DNA of 64,000 bases, taken from the NCBI GenBank assembly GCA_008694505.1, contig VZDJ01000219.1:231252-295251 (forward strand). Direction: 5' to 3'. Within the stretch, counting starts at the first letter, position 1, and the number at the start of each line of letters is the position of its first letter. The notes beneath the pieces were generated by a model that saw only the letters and a program-made list of their open reading frames with translations, had not been told where the DNA came from and made no database searches. This stretch comes from Cyanoderma ruficeps. Lineage: Eukaryota > Chordata > Aves > Passeriformes > Timaliidae. Below are positions 13,287-23,957 of this stretch, one piece after another. The translations under genes were made by a program, and so were the position numbers.

Positions 13287-15358
13287 GAGCATTCGAAAGC
13301 AGCAAACAACAGATTGTGTTTTGTTCATAAACCTTAAGAACCCCTGAGCTTAGCTTGCTTTGAGTCCAGCTCCAGCAGACTCACCTGGATTACTTCAGTT
13401 TTTCAAAGTCCTTCTGCCCAAGAGGATGACCAACTCAGCCCACCCTTTCCAGGGAAGGTCAGTCTTCCCTTCTGTCTCTTCATATGCATCAATTCATTTA
13501 TCTACATTCAATATCCTTGATATTTTAGTGCTGAAGCAAAGTTTAACAGATGCTGTGATTCTTCAGCTGGCTGTGAACTCAAATTCAGTCAGTAGATAAA
13601 CTCAGCCATCCCACTGCTCCCCTACCACGGGGACTCGTACTGGGACCACTGAGGATCACCCTTCTTCATCAGGACTGGCCATTCACTCCCTTTGGTAGCC
13701 AAGCAGGGAGCCTGCCTGGCCTCTGTGCAAGCACCCAGCCTGGGAACACACCAGAATCCCTTTGGAGCCAGTGGAGCCACACAGGTAACAAAGCACCTCT
13801 GCAGAAAGGGCTGAGGGGGGGATCAGGTGTACCTGGAAAAGCCCAGAAACCCCTGAAAAGAGTGTGGTAAGAAGAGAGCCTGGTTAAAACCAACAGCCAC
13901 GGGGATCAACAAAAAACTGCACATCAGCAGCTCTGCAGAAGTGTCTGTGAAAATGTCAGGAGTTAAGAATCCAGTGGCTTGAGCAAACAGGGAAGTGGCA
14001 GCAGAGGGAACAAGAAGGAACTGCTAGTGCTCTTTGTTTACCAGCCCCGTGTTAGCTGTGTCAAAACAGTTTTTGAAGAGAAGGCAGGTTTGCAGTGGAG
14101 GCAGTAACTGAGATTCCATCTGCTGATATGGGAAAGGTACCGAGGGGAAAACTGGCCAGAGCCTACTGACAGCTGTACACATCCCTGTGCAGAGACAGCA
14201 CAACAACAGAACACAGCAGAAGATGGAGATTAAGGAGAGCATATTCCACAGCTGAGGGTAAAGTAACATAACTGAGATTAGGAAAGAGATCAAAGTGTCC
14301 AGCATGAACAGCAGCCAGTGGAGATTTGTGTGTGATGAGTGAGGAAACTCCCGGAGAATTCATCGAGGCATTGAGCAAACCCAGGTGGTAGTTGTGGATC
14401 CAAAGTTCTCGGAAAGAATCTTTCCTCGTCCCCCAGTTTCACTGCCAGTCATTGCTACACACCCCTACCTGCCCTTTTGGAGCTGTGTGACAACACAGAT
14501 TTCATTCAGCCTCATGACCTCATACACAATTTACACACTTCCTAGCCCTATTTACTCGCACGGGTATGTGTTTGCATGGCAGGGCTTTGAATCATGAAGC
14601 AGACACTTTTCAGAGACATACCTGAGCTCTCAGTCAAACATACCACCAAGCTGTGCTGCGGTTCTCACCTCAACCAGCAATTCTGTGTGAGCTGCAACCA
14701 AGACAACTCCTATGAGACTGCATCAGAACTGGTATCTGTGCCTTTCCTAGGTAGCACCTCTCCGAGGCAAAGCTCAAAAGAAAGAAGCCAGCCATCAGTA
14801 ACGCCCTTTGTTTTCCATGGCACTGCAGGACGTCCAGCAGGAAGAGCCACTGCAGAGCTCCATGGTCCCTGCACAGCCTCACAAAGAGATTTCCTTGACT
14901 GTCACTATGCATTTGCCAACACAGAAATTGCTAATCCATCTGAAGAGAATGGCAAACCATGTTCCTATTCCTCCTCGCCATTGCATCAGTACTTTTGCTA
15001 AGGGGCAAGTTCATCAGTACATCATTGTTTCCTTAAGTTATATTCAAACTCCTTTGTTCTGCACTGCTGAGTAAACATCATTTCCCTTACCCCAACAGGG
15101 TTTCATTTTTAAACAAGCTGCTTATCATACCCCAGAAAGCTGCACCGTTGCTCAAAAGGTCTGCAAGCCAGGAGTCACTTTAGTATGGTGTTGTAAGGAA
15201 AATGCCCATGACACCAGATGTGCGTGTACCCACAGAGGTACCAACAGGCAAGAACCAGCATCCTATGGAGAACATCAGTCCCTCTACAGCTGTAACCTGC
15301 CTCTGGCTAAGGCTCAGCAAAAGGTGCAAGTACAGAACTATAATGCTTTGCATTCACC

Positions 15359-15384
15359 ACACACACACACGCATATATATATAT
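15359..15384. repeat. Compound (AC)6-(AT)6 microsatellite
   Basis: Six AC units followed after two bases by six AT units, in CYSTM1 intron 1. Confidence 0.9.
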
Positions 15385-18300
15385 TTAGCTTGTCCATTTT
15401 GGCAACCAATCCTTAGAGAAACAAATTTCACCATTAGGCTTTGGAAAATTTTCTGATTGCTTCATTGCTTTACAAAGCCAGCAAACCAAGGCAGCTGCTA
15501 CAGAACTAGTCACTCACTGCTCCTGATCCTCCTCCTCCAGCACACTCGTGAATTTATTATTTTTCTTTCTTCAGGGATCTCTCCTGAGCTGAAGACTGCC
15601 TGCTTCAACACAGCCTGCAACATTGCTTGAGTATTCTTTCCAGCCATTGCTGTACCTTTTAGTGTCACCATTTGTCAAGGAGGAAGCAGGCAGACTCTCT
15701 CTGCACAGTGCCACTGCTGTCTCCTGCTTCCCACCCCTTTCCCAGCCCACTCCCAGGGCAGCTCTTGCCATCCATCAAGCTAAAAACAGAGCTCAAGTTT
15801 CACTGTACGTAATTGCAACTGCAGGATCCTTCCAAGTGGGAATAGCTCCTGTAGAGCTCCTGCCACTGTGCACGTACAGCCCACCACACTGCTCACCCAA
15901 GTGACAACACACACTCTCTGACACGAGTCTCTGAAAACAGTCTCAGTTTCAACCTGGGAAAGTCTCACCATCCACAAGTTGCCACCTCTAAAACTAGGAA
16001 AAAATGAACTGGCAGCTTAATTTAGATGGCTGTTGGCTACGTCACTCCACAAGTGCAGCCCCATGGCACAGCCTGGGAGCCTGACAGGGAGGACTTTTGG
16101 TCAGAAGGTAACATGAGGCACAAAAACGACCGAAAATGAAGAGAATAAGGGAAAGCATGATGGGAGAATACTTTTCTGGGAGCACAAGGGGTGCCCAAAC
16201 AAAGACCCTTCACAGCCTGCCAAGCTGACCCAGTTTCACCCTTTTCCCTCCTCCAAAAGGCCACGTACAAGGCTGGCGCTCCCAAACATCTCTTGAGGTC
16301 AGACTAATTATGGCCACCATAATTATTGCCCAAATGACCGGAGAGCAGCAGGAATCTGCTTCTACCTGTTGGCACCTTGTGACCTTGGGAAAACTGAGCA
16401 GAGCACGCATAAAACCATCTGCATTTTTACAGTAGGTGCTCACAGCTACTAATCCAAAGAAATACCAATCCCTATGGACAACTGCCTGCAAGTCAGATCC
16501 TTCAAATGCAATCTCCAGTGCAAGCAAATCCATTAAATAAAGAACTGTGCAGGTGGGGAGAGAGGACAATCTAACCAGGGTGCTGAAACAGGGTGAAACG
16601 CCCCCTCTTGCATAAGGAACAGTGCAAGAAACAGCCCTATGAAAACAAATGGGGGATTAGTAAATTAAACAAACAAACAAAAGAAACTCAGCAGTCTGGA
16701 ACACAGAAAAAAACTCCCACAATGACCCAAAAGCAATTAGCAGATTTCTGGAATTTAAAGGCAACAAGTTGCTTGGTTTTAGGACAGCAGAACAAGCACT
16801 GCACCTCGTGCTGCTGTAGTCAGGGGGAATCACGTTTTGGGTATGGCAGGTACTGATTCAGCTGGTCTTTGCAGAGATGAAGATGGAGAGCATGGTGAGA
16901 GGCCGGACCCTGAGAAGGACAACTGGGGCACCCTGATGTAACCCACCCCTTCCAATGCCTGCAGCACTAGGAAGCAGTTTTCCAATACAGAGCTCTAATG
17001 GAAAGTACATTCAACATCAACAATCCAGCTCCTGGCAACCAGCCTAGCATTTAAATTACATTTCATATGAACAGTATCCAAATGAAAAAGAGCACAAGTG
17101 GCTTTTAAATGGCATTGGCTCCGTGCTTCCCTCTTACCGGTTTATTTGTCAGCTCCATTTAGTGATTGTATGAAAGGTACGTTAAGGATAAATTGTAAGA
17201 GATTCCATTCTTGCTCAGTTTGCTTCCAGGAAGAGCTTCCTGCCTGGTTTGCCCTCCCACTGCACCAGGTAGCTCCATCAGCCCAGAGAAACAGCTGAGA
17301 GGGAACAAGAGCTGCCCCCACCTTTTCTGACAAAAGCTGTTTGAAACTACTTTAACTTCCAAAATGCAGGCGTAGGCAAAAGCAAAAAGGCCAGCTTTGT
17401 GCTGTAAAAGGGAAAGCTAAAACCCACTCCTCTGTTCAAGCCCATTTCCTTAAGAGGTGTCCTGGACTCCAGGACACTCACAGTCCTTGGGAAGAGGGGC
17501 ATTTCCTCTTGTTTAGTAGAGGGGCTGCCAGACATCTCCTGCACAAAACAACTGCTGCTGCTCATGTGGCCAAAGCCACCAGATCAGGCAGCGCTGTGCA
17601 GTGACCAGTGGTTTGGATGAGCAAGCATTTAACCTTCCTGAGCCAGGCATTCCCTCCTCCTGGTACCCCGCAAGCCCTCCAGAGATTTGAAGCCTGCCCA
17701 CGTGTGACAAAGTAAAGTGCAACTGATATTTGAGGCTGATGCTGGTGTCTCTACAAACTGTCCCAGCTCCCCAGTCCCATCATCTGCCCTGCATTCCTGG
17801 CAAAACCATAACGGATATGCACATTTCCAGGTGATTTTGGTTTCAGCAACCAGGATTTGATCAGATCTAAAGGGCTTCATTCTGGCAGTTTTTGCCACAG
17901 AGGCAACATCCCTTGTGGAGCTCCACAGTCACAGATCTCCACAGAACTCTTACCAATGCTCCCTCACACCCACACAGGATTGCACGCCAGGATTTTCCTT
18001 CTTCAGACAAATTTCAATGTCTCATCAATTGTTACCAACACACAAACCTCTTCAGAAACACTGCCCATCACTTACTGCCTGCCCACTGTCTACCTACATG
18101 TTCTGGCAGAAGAAAAGGATCAAGCTGATGTTGTTCCTACAATAAAGGCATGAGTGGGAAAAAAAATCAAATCCAATGCCCTGCTACTGTTATTACATGA
18201 CTGCAACCTTAATGGGGGAAAATTTTTCAATTTTTCTGACACCTGATGAAAGGTTTTAGAAAACCTTTAGATGAAATATACACAGGAACTAACAATTACA

Positions 18301-18903
18301 CAGGTGGAAAGCATCACTTCACAGCCCCTCAGGTGGTGTCAGCCATTGTACCTATTGCTGACACACCAGGTGAGACTCTGCCCAGGTACAGCAGTGCCTG
18401 TGGCAAAACACACCAAAAAACAAAGTCCTTCACACAGAAATAATTTCAGAGGGAAGCATCAACATCTTGATTTCAGGTTTTGAATGTTTTTGCATGGGCT
18501 GCTTTTGTTCAAGTCTTTATATAATGTGTTGCCTCAGATAATTCCAGAAATACATGACTATAGTTTGCTCTTAAAGTGGTGTACTGACTGTTTTAAGGTG
18601 CAATACCAAAACAATAAAAAACTCAACGAAAACATCTGATTATCAGGCAAAACTAGACCTGCAAGTAACAGTTAAAGCAAGCAGCTTTGTTGGTCTAACA
18701 GAGAAGAGAACATGAAACAAACAGTATGACTGGCAAGAAAATTAATAAGCACAGATAATACATTAGTATGTTATTCAGATGGTGTTCTGGCAGCAGTCCA
18801 GCCTTGGAACAGCAGCAGTCTTTCAGGATAACTTCCCCAGCTCTGAAACACTGGTGGATTAAGTGGAAGATACTACCCAAAGCACAATGGTGATTTTCTA
18901 GCA

Positions 18904-18985
18904 CCTGTATTTCTGTCTGCACACTGGCAGCAGCACAGAGCTCCTAAGGCATGGTTATGTTGCTGTGTGCAGACAGAAATACGGG
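18904..18985. repeat. Long perfect inverted repeat (hairpin-forming) in CYSTM1 intron 1
   Basis: GTATTTCTGTCTGCACAC at 18907-18924 is the exact reverse complement of 18965-18982, with a 40-base spacer. In RNA the stem extends outward by a U-G and two C-G pairs, giving 21 pairs. Neither arm resembles CR1. It could be an intronic small-RNA precursor, a foldback element, or an inverted duplication. Identity is unknown. Confidence 0.9.
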
Positions 18986-21795
18986 CATTTTCTACAGCTG
19001 AGATCTCATTACTCAGACAGAGATTTGCATGATAGGCTGGAAAACGGAATGAGACTGAGATTTCTCCTCCCCCTCCATGTTTTCTCACTTTTTCTGCTTT
19101 TCCATATCTTTCACGTGGCTCTAAAGCACGTTATGCTTTACTTTGCCTGTAGGGCATATGTAAGAATCCTCTTTAATGCCTGCTTGTCACAGCCACTCCC
19201 AGATTCTCCCAGTGGTCACCAAAGCAAGAAAGCCTTCACCTTATTCTGTCAGGGGTTGAAAAACTTCTACACAACAGGGGACTGACTGCCCTCAACAGCT
19301 GGCAAGACCAAATTCCACCTCAAGAATACATTATAAGCCTAGCGTGGAAATCTCTCTCTCCGATATTTAAGTGACAGAAACAGCAGCTTTTGTTCAGCAG
19401 TGGTGGTGCCTGGAATAAGGAATACAACAGACCAGATGCTTCCAAGGAGGTCCATTCCCCAAAGCCATCTGCAATCCCGCCAGCTGTGGGCAGGCACTGG
19501 AGCACAGCACTCCATCCCAGGACAGCGTGGTGATGGCACTTCCACACAGGGTGATCCCAGCTGGGAATTGCTCCCAGGATACAGCTGTGAGGGCAGCCCA
19601 GCATTTTCCTGGCCCTCAGCATGGGTGTGAGGCCAAGCACTTCACCCCAAACCCCGGAGAAGGCAGGCTCTGCCCCGCTGGGCTGAGCAGGCTCGGAGGC
19701 TCCCGGGCTGCCTGCGGGGAGCCGGCAGGATGCCAGGCCTGGCAATACTCACAGCCTGCTTGAATGACTCGGGCTCCTTCCTATCTCTCCCTATTCCCAG
19801 AAATGACAGTGCTCTTTTCTGCTCATTGAGCCAGCGGCTTTGAGGTCAGCAGCAGGAAGTTGAGAAAGGCAGGATACGCAAGCCAGAGAGCAGAAAATGT
19901 CGATACTGACACCTGGGGATGAGTAAACCTGCTCATTCAAGGCTCCAGCTCCCACGAGAAGTTTTCAGGGACCCCAGAAAAGCTTCCAGCTGTGCCACAG
20001 AGAGATCACGAACAGCAGACAGGAGAAAGGCAGACCTGTTTCTTGAAAATCCAGAGTTACACAAGAGTGCTCTGCCCTCGCAGAAAAAAACAAATCAGGT
20101 AACATACTCACCTGATCCTGCACAGAACTACCCCGAGAACAGGTAGCTCCTCTGTTCATGGCACACAGAGCCCTCCAGGTACTTCTCCATCACCCCAGTG
20201 CAATGCCATGAGCAGGAGCATCTCTGCTTACACTCACTGAACACCTCTGGTTTTCTGAGCAGCAAACCACTCCCAATTTTAAATTAACATGGACCTGGGG
20301 GGACACAGAGCAGCAGAGCTCCCTGCTCTGACTGACAGCAGGGCACTGCCTCACAGGGTCTACTCAGCACACACAGAGACCCCACCCATGCCAGAGCCAC
20401 TCCTTTACAGGACAGTCTCCTCTTCGACCTCTGCTGTAAGGACACCCACCAGCCTCTGCAGATTATCAGTTACAGCTCTCACACCATTCCGGGAATGACA
20501 AATCAGTATTTAACAAAGATGGCCTTTATAGCACATGAATAAGGGGCAGAGTGTAGCAGACTTTGTGCTGCAGAAGTTCCTGTGCTTGGTAAAACCACTA
20601 CTCTGCGCAATAGATTATTATCTAACATGCACATTAATCCCTGACTGTCCCCAAAAAGCACTGAAATACGATCAGAAACATTTATAAAGTCTCGGTGTTT
20701 TCAGCCTCCTCCTCACTCTACCTGATATAGTAAAATTATTATTATCATCATCAAAAATTTCTAGGAAGAGTCAGTTATTATTTAAGCAACTGATGAGAAA
20801 ATACCTCATTGTTTGCACAGCAGCACTTCCCACACCTTGTATCCTATCACTGTATTTACACAGCACAAGGAGAAGGCAGCTGCTCAGCACAGTCATTATA
20901 ACTCACCCACACTCACTACCTTACCCAGACTTACCCTATTTACAATCAGGTTGTTCACACGTGTCTCGTAGTACAGGCATCAAAAGCAAAAGGCACTTCT
21001 TTTTTTTCTTTCAGATAAAGCTAAACACGAACCCGGGATGAATGGGACAGATCTTGGCGCTAGCGTGGACAGAGAGGGGCTGCCCACTGCCACCAGAAGG
21101 GGTGACAGATCCATGAGGCAGAGGACAGGAGACAAGTACTCTCCTTCCCTCATTCTCCTATTTCACCGTGACATTTAATTATCCAAATGAGGTGCCCTCA
21201 GCTAAAGGAAGAAGAAACATAAATCCAGGACAACCATAATGGCTTTTAAACACACGATGCAGCACTATTATTTCTACTCCGAGTGCTGCCATACCTCTTG
21301 CACTACACTAAATAAGCCTCAGCATCAGCACCACCGGCGCCCACCCGCTTGGAGTGCCCGCCCCGGGTTCACGCTCAGCCCCAGCCGGGCAGCACCGCGT
21401 CCCCCGCGGACGGGGCAGCGCCGGGAGCCCCAGCCCCGCTCCGCCGCGCCGGCCTGGGACTGTTTCGGGCACCTTTGGGACAGAATCCGCAGGGCCGGCG
21501 CTGGCAGGCAGGGCGGGACCCCCGCGCTGGGGGACGCGCCTGGCCGGGTCCACTGGGCCCCTCCGGAGCGCTGTCCCCAGGGCGGTCACCCAGCGCGGGG
21601 CTCCCAGGGACGGGACGGGTCCGGCCCTTCACCACGGGGAGCCTTCCTCCTCAGCCTCCTCATCCTCCTTCTCCTCATCCTCATCATTCCTGCGCGGCCC
21701 CGCGCCCAGCCCTGCTCCCCCCCACCCGCCGCAGTTCCCACCCGCTCGGAGCCGAGCCGAGACAAGGCGAGTCCAGCCGAGCCGAACCCGGCCAA

Positions 21796-21847
21796 GCACA
21801 GCACAGCCCAGCACAGCCCAGCACAGCCCAGCCCAGCCCAGCCCAGC
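21796..21847. repeat. Short tandem repeat of a GCACAGCCCA unit inside the CpG island
   Basis: Three exact copies of the 10-bp unit GCACAGCCCA (21801-21830) are followed by about three copies of a 5-bp GCCCA unit. It lies just inside intron 1 or in the 5'UTR, depending on the donor used. It accounts for some of the long open frames here. Confidence 0.9.
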
Positions 21848-21888
21848 TGTGTTCGACCCGGCCCCGGCCCCTCACGGAGCCCCGGTAC

Positions 21889-21945
21889 CTGCGCCCTGCG
21901 CGTCTCGCGCCGCCGCCCGCACCTGCTGCGCACCCCGAGGGACGG
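21889..21945 (-). other. CYSTM1: Candidate non-coding exon 1 of CYSTM1
   Basis: On the minus strand a donor reading CGCAG|GTACCG has its exon end at 21889. A second good donor, CAGCAG|GTGCGG, has its exon end at 21923. Both lie just downstream (minus-strand sense) of the CRE and GC boxes, where a start site is expected. The right boundary given is a guess at the transcription start. No ATG is needed, because exon 2 carries the start codon. Confidence 0.35.
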
Positions 21946-21953
21946 TGACGTCA
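21946..21953. promoter_or_regulatory. Perfect palindromic CRE (TGACGTCA)
   Basis: An exact full-length CREB/ATF site inside the CpG island. A second half-site (ACGTCA) lies about 37 bases away at 21990-21995. Placement close to the presumed start of CYSTM1 is typical of functional CREs, but occupancy is inferred. Confidence 0.6.
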
Positions 21954-21967
21954 CGGGAGACACAGGC

Positions 21968-22012
21968 CACGCCCCCTCGAGGGGCGGACACGTCAGGGCC
22001 TTGGCCCCGCCC
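21968..22012. promoter_or_regulatory. Cluster of GC boxes (Sp/KLF type)
   Basis: CCACGCCCCC at 21968-21977 (last base T in the window), GGGGCGG at 21981-21987 and GGCCCCGCCC near 22003-22012. The first two flank a 12-bp palindrome, CCCCTCGAGGGG (21973-21984). Together with the CRE these fit a TATA-less promoter. Confidence 0.55.
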
Positions 22013-22077
22013 AAGAGAGCGTGGCTATGCTGGGGGCGGGTCCGGAGGGCGGGACCAGGGCGGTCCCAGGCCCTGTC

Positions 22078-22497
22078 TGAGCTGTTGGCGCTGTCATTGT
22101 CGTGGTCGCTGTCATTGTCGTTGTCACTGTCCTTGTCGTGGCCACTGTTCTTCTCTGAGTCCCGTCTCTGTCCCAGGTCTTGCCCCTGTCCTTGTCGTTG
22201 TCTCTGTCCCTGTCCTAGCTACTGCTCTTGTCTCTGTCCCGTCCCTGTCCCAGCCGTTGTCTTTCCTCTGTCCCAGTTACTGCTCTTGTCTCTGTCCCTG
22301 CACCTCTCCCAGCCCCGTCCCTGTCACAGCTACAGCTCTTGTCTCTGTCCCTGCCCCGTCCCTGTCCCGTCCCTGTCCCAGCTACTGCCACTGTCCCTGT
22401 CCCAGCCTCCATTCCTGCTCCTTTGCCGGACCTAGCTGCTGCCACTACTCCTGTTCCTCTCCATGTCGCTGTCCCTGTCTCTGTCACTGCTGTTGCC
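22078..22497. repeat. Degenerate pyrimidine-rich CTGTCC-type minisatellite beside the promoter
   Basis: About 420 bases of diverged 5-6 bp units such as CTGTCC, TTGTC, CTGTCTCTGTCC and CCAGCTACTG on the plus strand, strongly depleted of A. Higher-order copies of roughly 60 bases (…CCCAGCTACTGCTCTTGTCTCTGTCC…) recur several times. The repeat begins directly upstream of the presumed CYSTM1 promoter. Open frames across it are repeat artefacts. Confidence 0.88.
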
Positions 22498-23505
22498 CCG
22501 GCGGGGCAGCGAAGTCTGAGGACCCTGAGGTTGGAAAGGACCCGCGAGGCTCCCGGCTCGGTGGGGAAGGGGCGCCCGGCAGCGCAGCTGAGCGGGGCTG
22601 GGCAGGGGGGAAGCCGAGGAAGGATGGCGGGGTCAGGGTGGGCGTGGGGGGCTCGGGGGCAGCCTCGGCCTGCTCGGGACCGGGGCCAGCAGCCGTGGGA
22701 CCCGGAGAGCCTTGGCCCCACCAGAGACCCCCGGGCACGGCAGGGGCTGGGCTGGGCCCCACAGCCCCCCCACCCCGCCCCGCTCGTTTCCCCTCCCTGC
22801 GGGGGCTGGACGGGACACCTGGCTGGTGACCGGGACCTTTGCACGGGCGCTGTCTCCTTCTGCTGATAACAGGACACGTGCTCAAGAGAAGGCCCAAGCA
22901 CAGAGCCTGGGAAAGCAGTTACGGGTTTGCCCAGATAAAATGGGTCAAGGACACAGGTAGGAGTGTTCAGTCACCGTCCCTGCCCCTAGCACATGGCCGT
23001 GACTCACGGTGGTGGCCAGCGGTGAGGGGACAGCAGTGGCCACCTGTGGAGTGACGCTGTGCCCCATAGGCTTGGGGACAGTGGTGGGAATGTGGCTGGT
23101 GACAGTGGTGGTCCCCAGGGAGTGGAGCAGCATGATCCTGCTCCTGTGCTGCTGTGCGTGCTGAAACCAGCTTCTTTTTCCCCGCCATCGATTAGTAGAT
23201 CTAATCAGGCCAGCTTAATGCTGGGTCTTTAATGAGGCTCAACCAGGAAGAAATTATTTAAATTAGTTACATGACATGCTATATTCTTGGGAGAGAGAAA
23301 AACAGGATAGACAGCTACCCCTGCTCTGTCTGAACTCAGCCAGCACCTGAAGTGTATTCCAAATGAAACCTGCTGGCTGATGGGAGGTGTGGGAGACATC
23401 CAAGGGCCCTTCCAGGGCACCAAGAAGAGGCTGCAGTTCCCTGGATGCAGGCAGTGAAGCCCCATCACTCCCCAGCCTTGTCTGCCCCAGCCGTGCTGCC
23501 CTCCT
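22498..23505. other. GC-rich unique spacer, no gene seen
   Basis: GC-rich to about 22.83 kb, then dropping to ordinary composition. The long frames in the first part reflect GC content and sit in all frames of both strands, with no family resemblance. A loose repeat of 'gtggtggccagcggtg' style words lies at 22.98-23.13 kb. No exon could be supported. Confidence 0.5.
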
Positions 23506-23957
23506 CACACAGAATCACAGAATCATTTCAGCTGGAAAAGCCCTCTGAGATCATTGAATTCAACCATTCCTCCAGCACTGTCAAGGCCACCATTAAACCA
23601 TGTCCCCAAGTGCCACATCTACATGTCTGTTAAACCCCTCCAAGGATGGCGACCCCACCCCTGTGGGCAGCCTGTTCCAATGCCTGAACACCCTTCTGGT
23701 GAAGACATTTTCCCCAATATCTAGCCTAAACCCCTCCTGGTGCAACTTGAAACCATCCCCTCTCATCCTGACGGGTGTTGCCTGAGAAGAGGCCAGCCTT
23801 GCTACAATCTCCTTTCAGGGAGCTGGAGAGTGGGAGGAGATCCCCCCTGAGCTTCCCTTTCTCCAGGCTGAGCCTGCCGAGCTCTCTTAGCTGTTCCTCA
23901 TCAGACCTTCCGACCCTTCCCCAGCCTCTTCCCTTCTCTGGACATGCTGCAGCACCC
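23506..23957 (-). mobile_element. CR1 LINE 3' fragment, antisense
   Basis: The plus strand starts with the CR1 tail complement (acagaatcacagaatcattt), then 'tggaaaagccctctgagatcat', 'ggcagcctgttccaatgcc', 'cttctggtgaagacattttccc', 'aatatctagcctaaaccc' and 'cctttctccaggctgagcc', ending near 'ctctggacatgctgcagcac'. It is a different, older-looking CR1 subfamily from the 12.2 and 38.9 kb copies. Confidence 0.9.

Larger units (their letters stand above)
10639..21888 (-). other. CYSTM1: CYSTM1 intron 1
   Basis: This is the interval between the exon-2 acceptor and the best donor inside the upstream CpG island. It contains one antisense CR1 fragment, two CA/TA microsatellites, a GC-enriched patch near 11.6-12.1 kb, and a long perfect inverted repeat near 18.9 kb. 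I see no further exon. The right boundary depends on which donor in the CpG island is used (see the exon 1 entry). Confidence 0.6.
21330..22060 (-). promoter_or_regulatory. CYSTM1: CpG island, probable CYSTM1 promoter
   Basis: GC content and CpG frequency rise sharply here against AT-richer flanks. The block lies upstream of the CYSTM1 coding exon on the minus strand. It contains a perfect CRE, several Sp/KLF-type GC boxes and good minus-strand splice donors. No TATA box was seen, as is usual for a housekeeping-type CpG promoter. Divergent plus-strand transcription is possible but not shown. Confidence 0.7.

Noticed and set aside
16305..16325. TAATTATGG/CCATAATTA inverted repeat with homeodomain-like cores
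   Set aside because: A 9-bp arm length is within chance, and it sits in intron 1 without other regulatory motifs.
21239..22829. Very long overlapping frames (398 and 491 codons) on the plus strand
   Set aside because: They cross the CpG island and the CTGTCC minisatellite. Translation gives Ser/Pro/Leu/Cys repeats in several frames at once, with no conserved domain.
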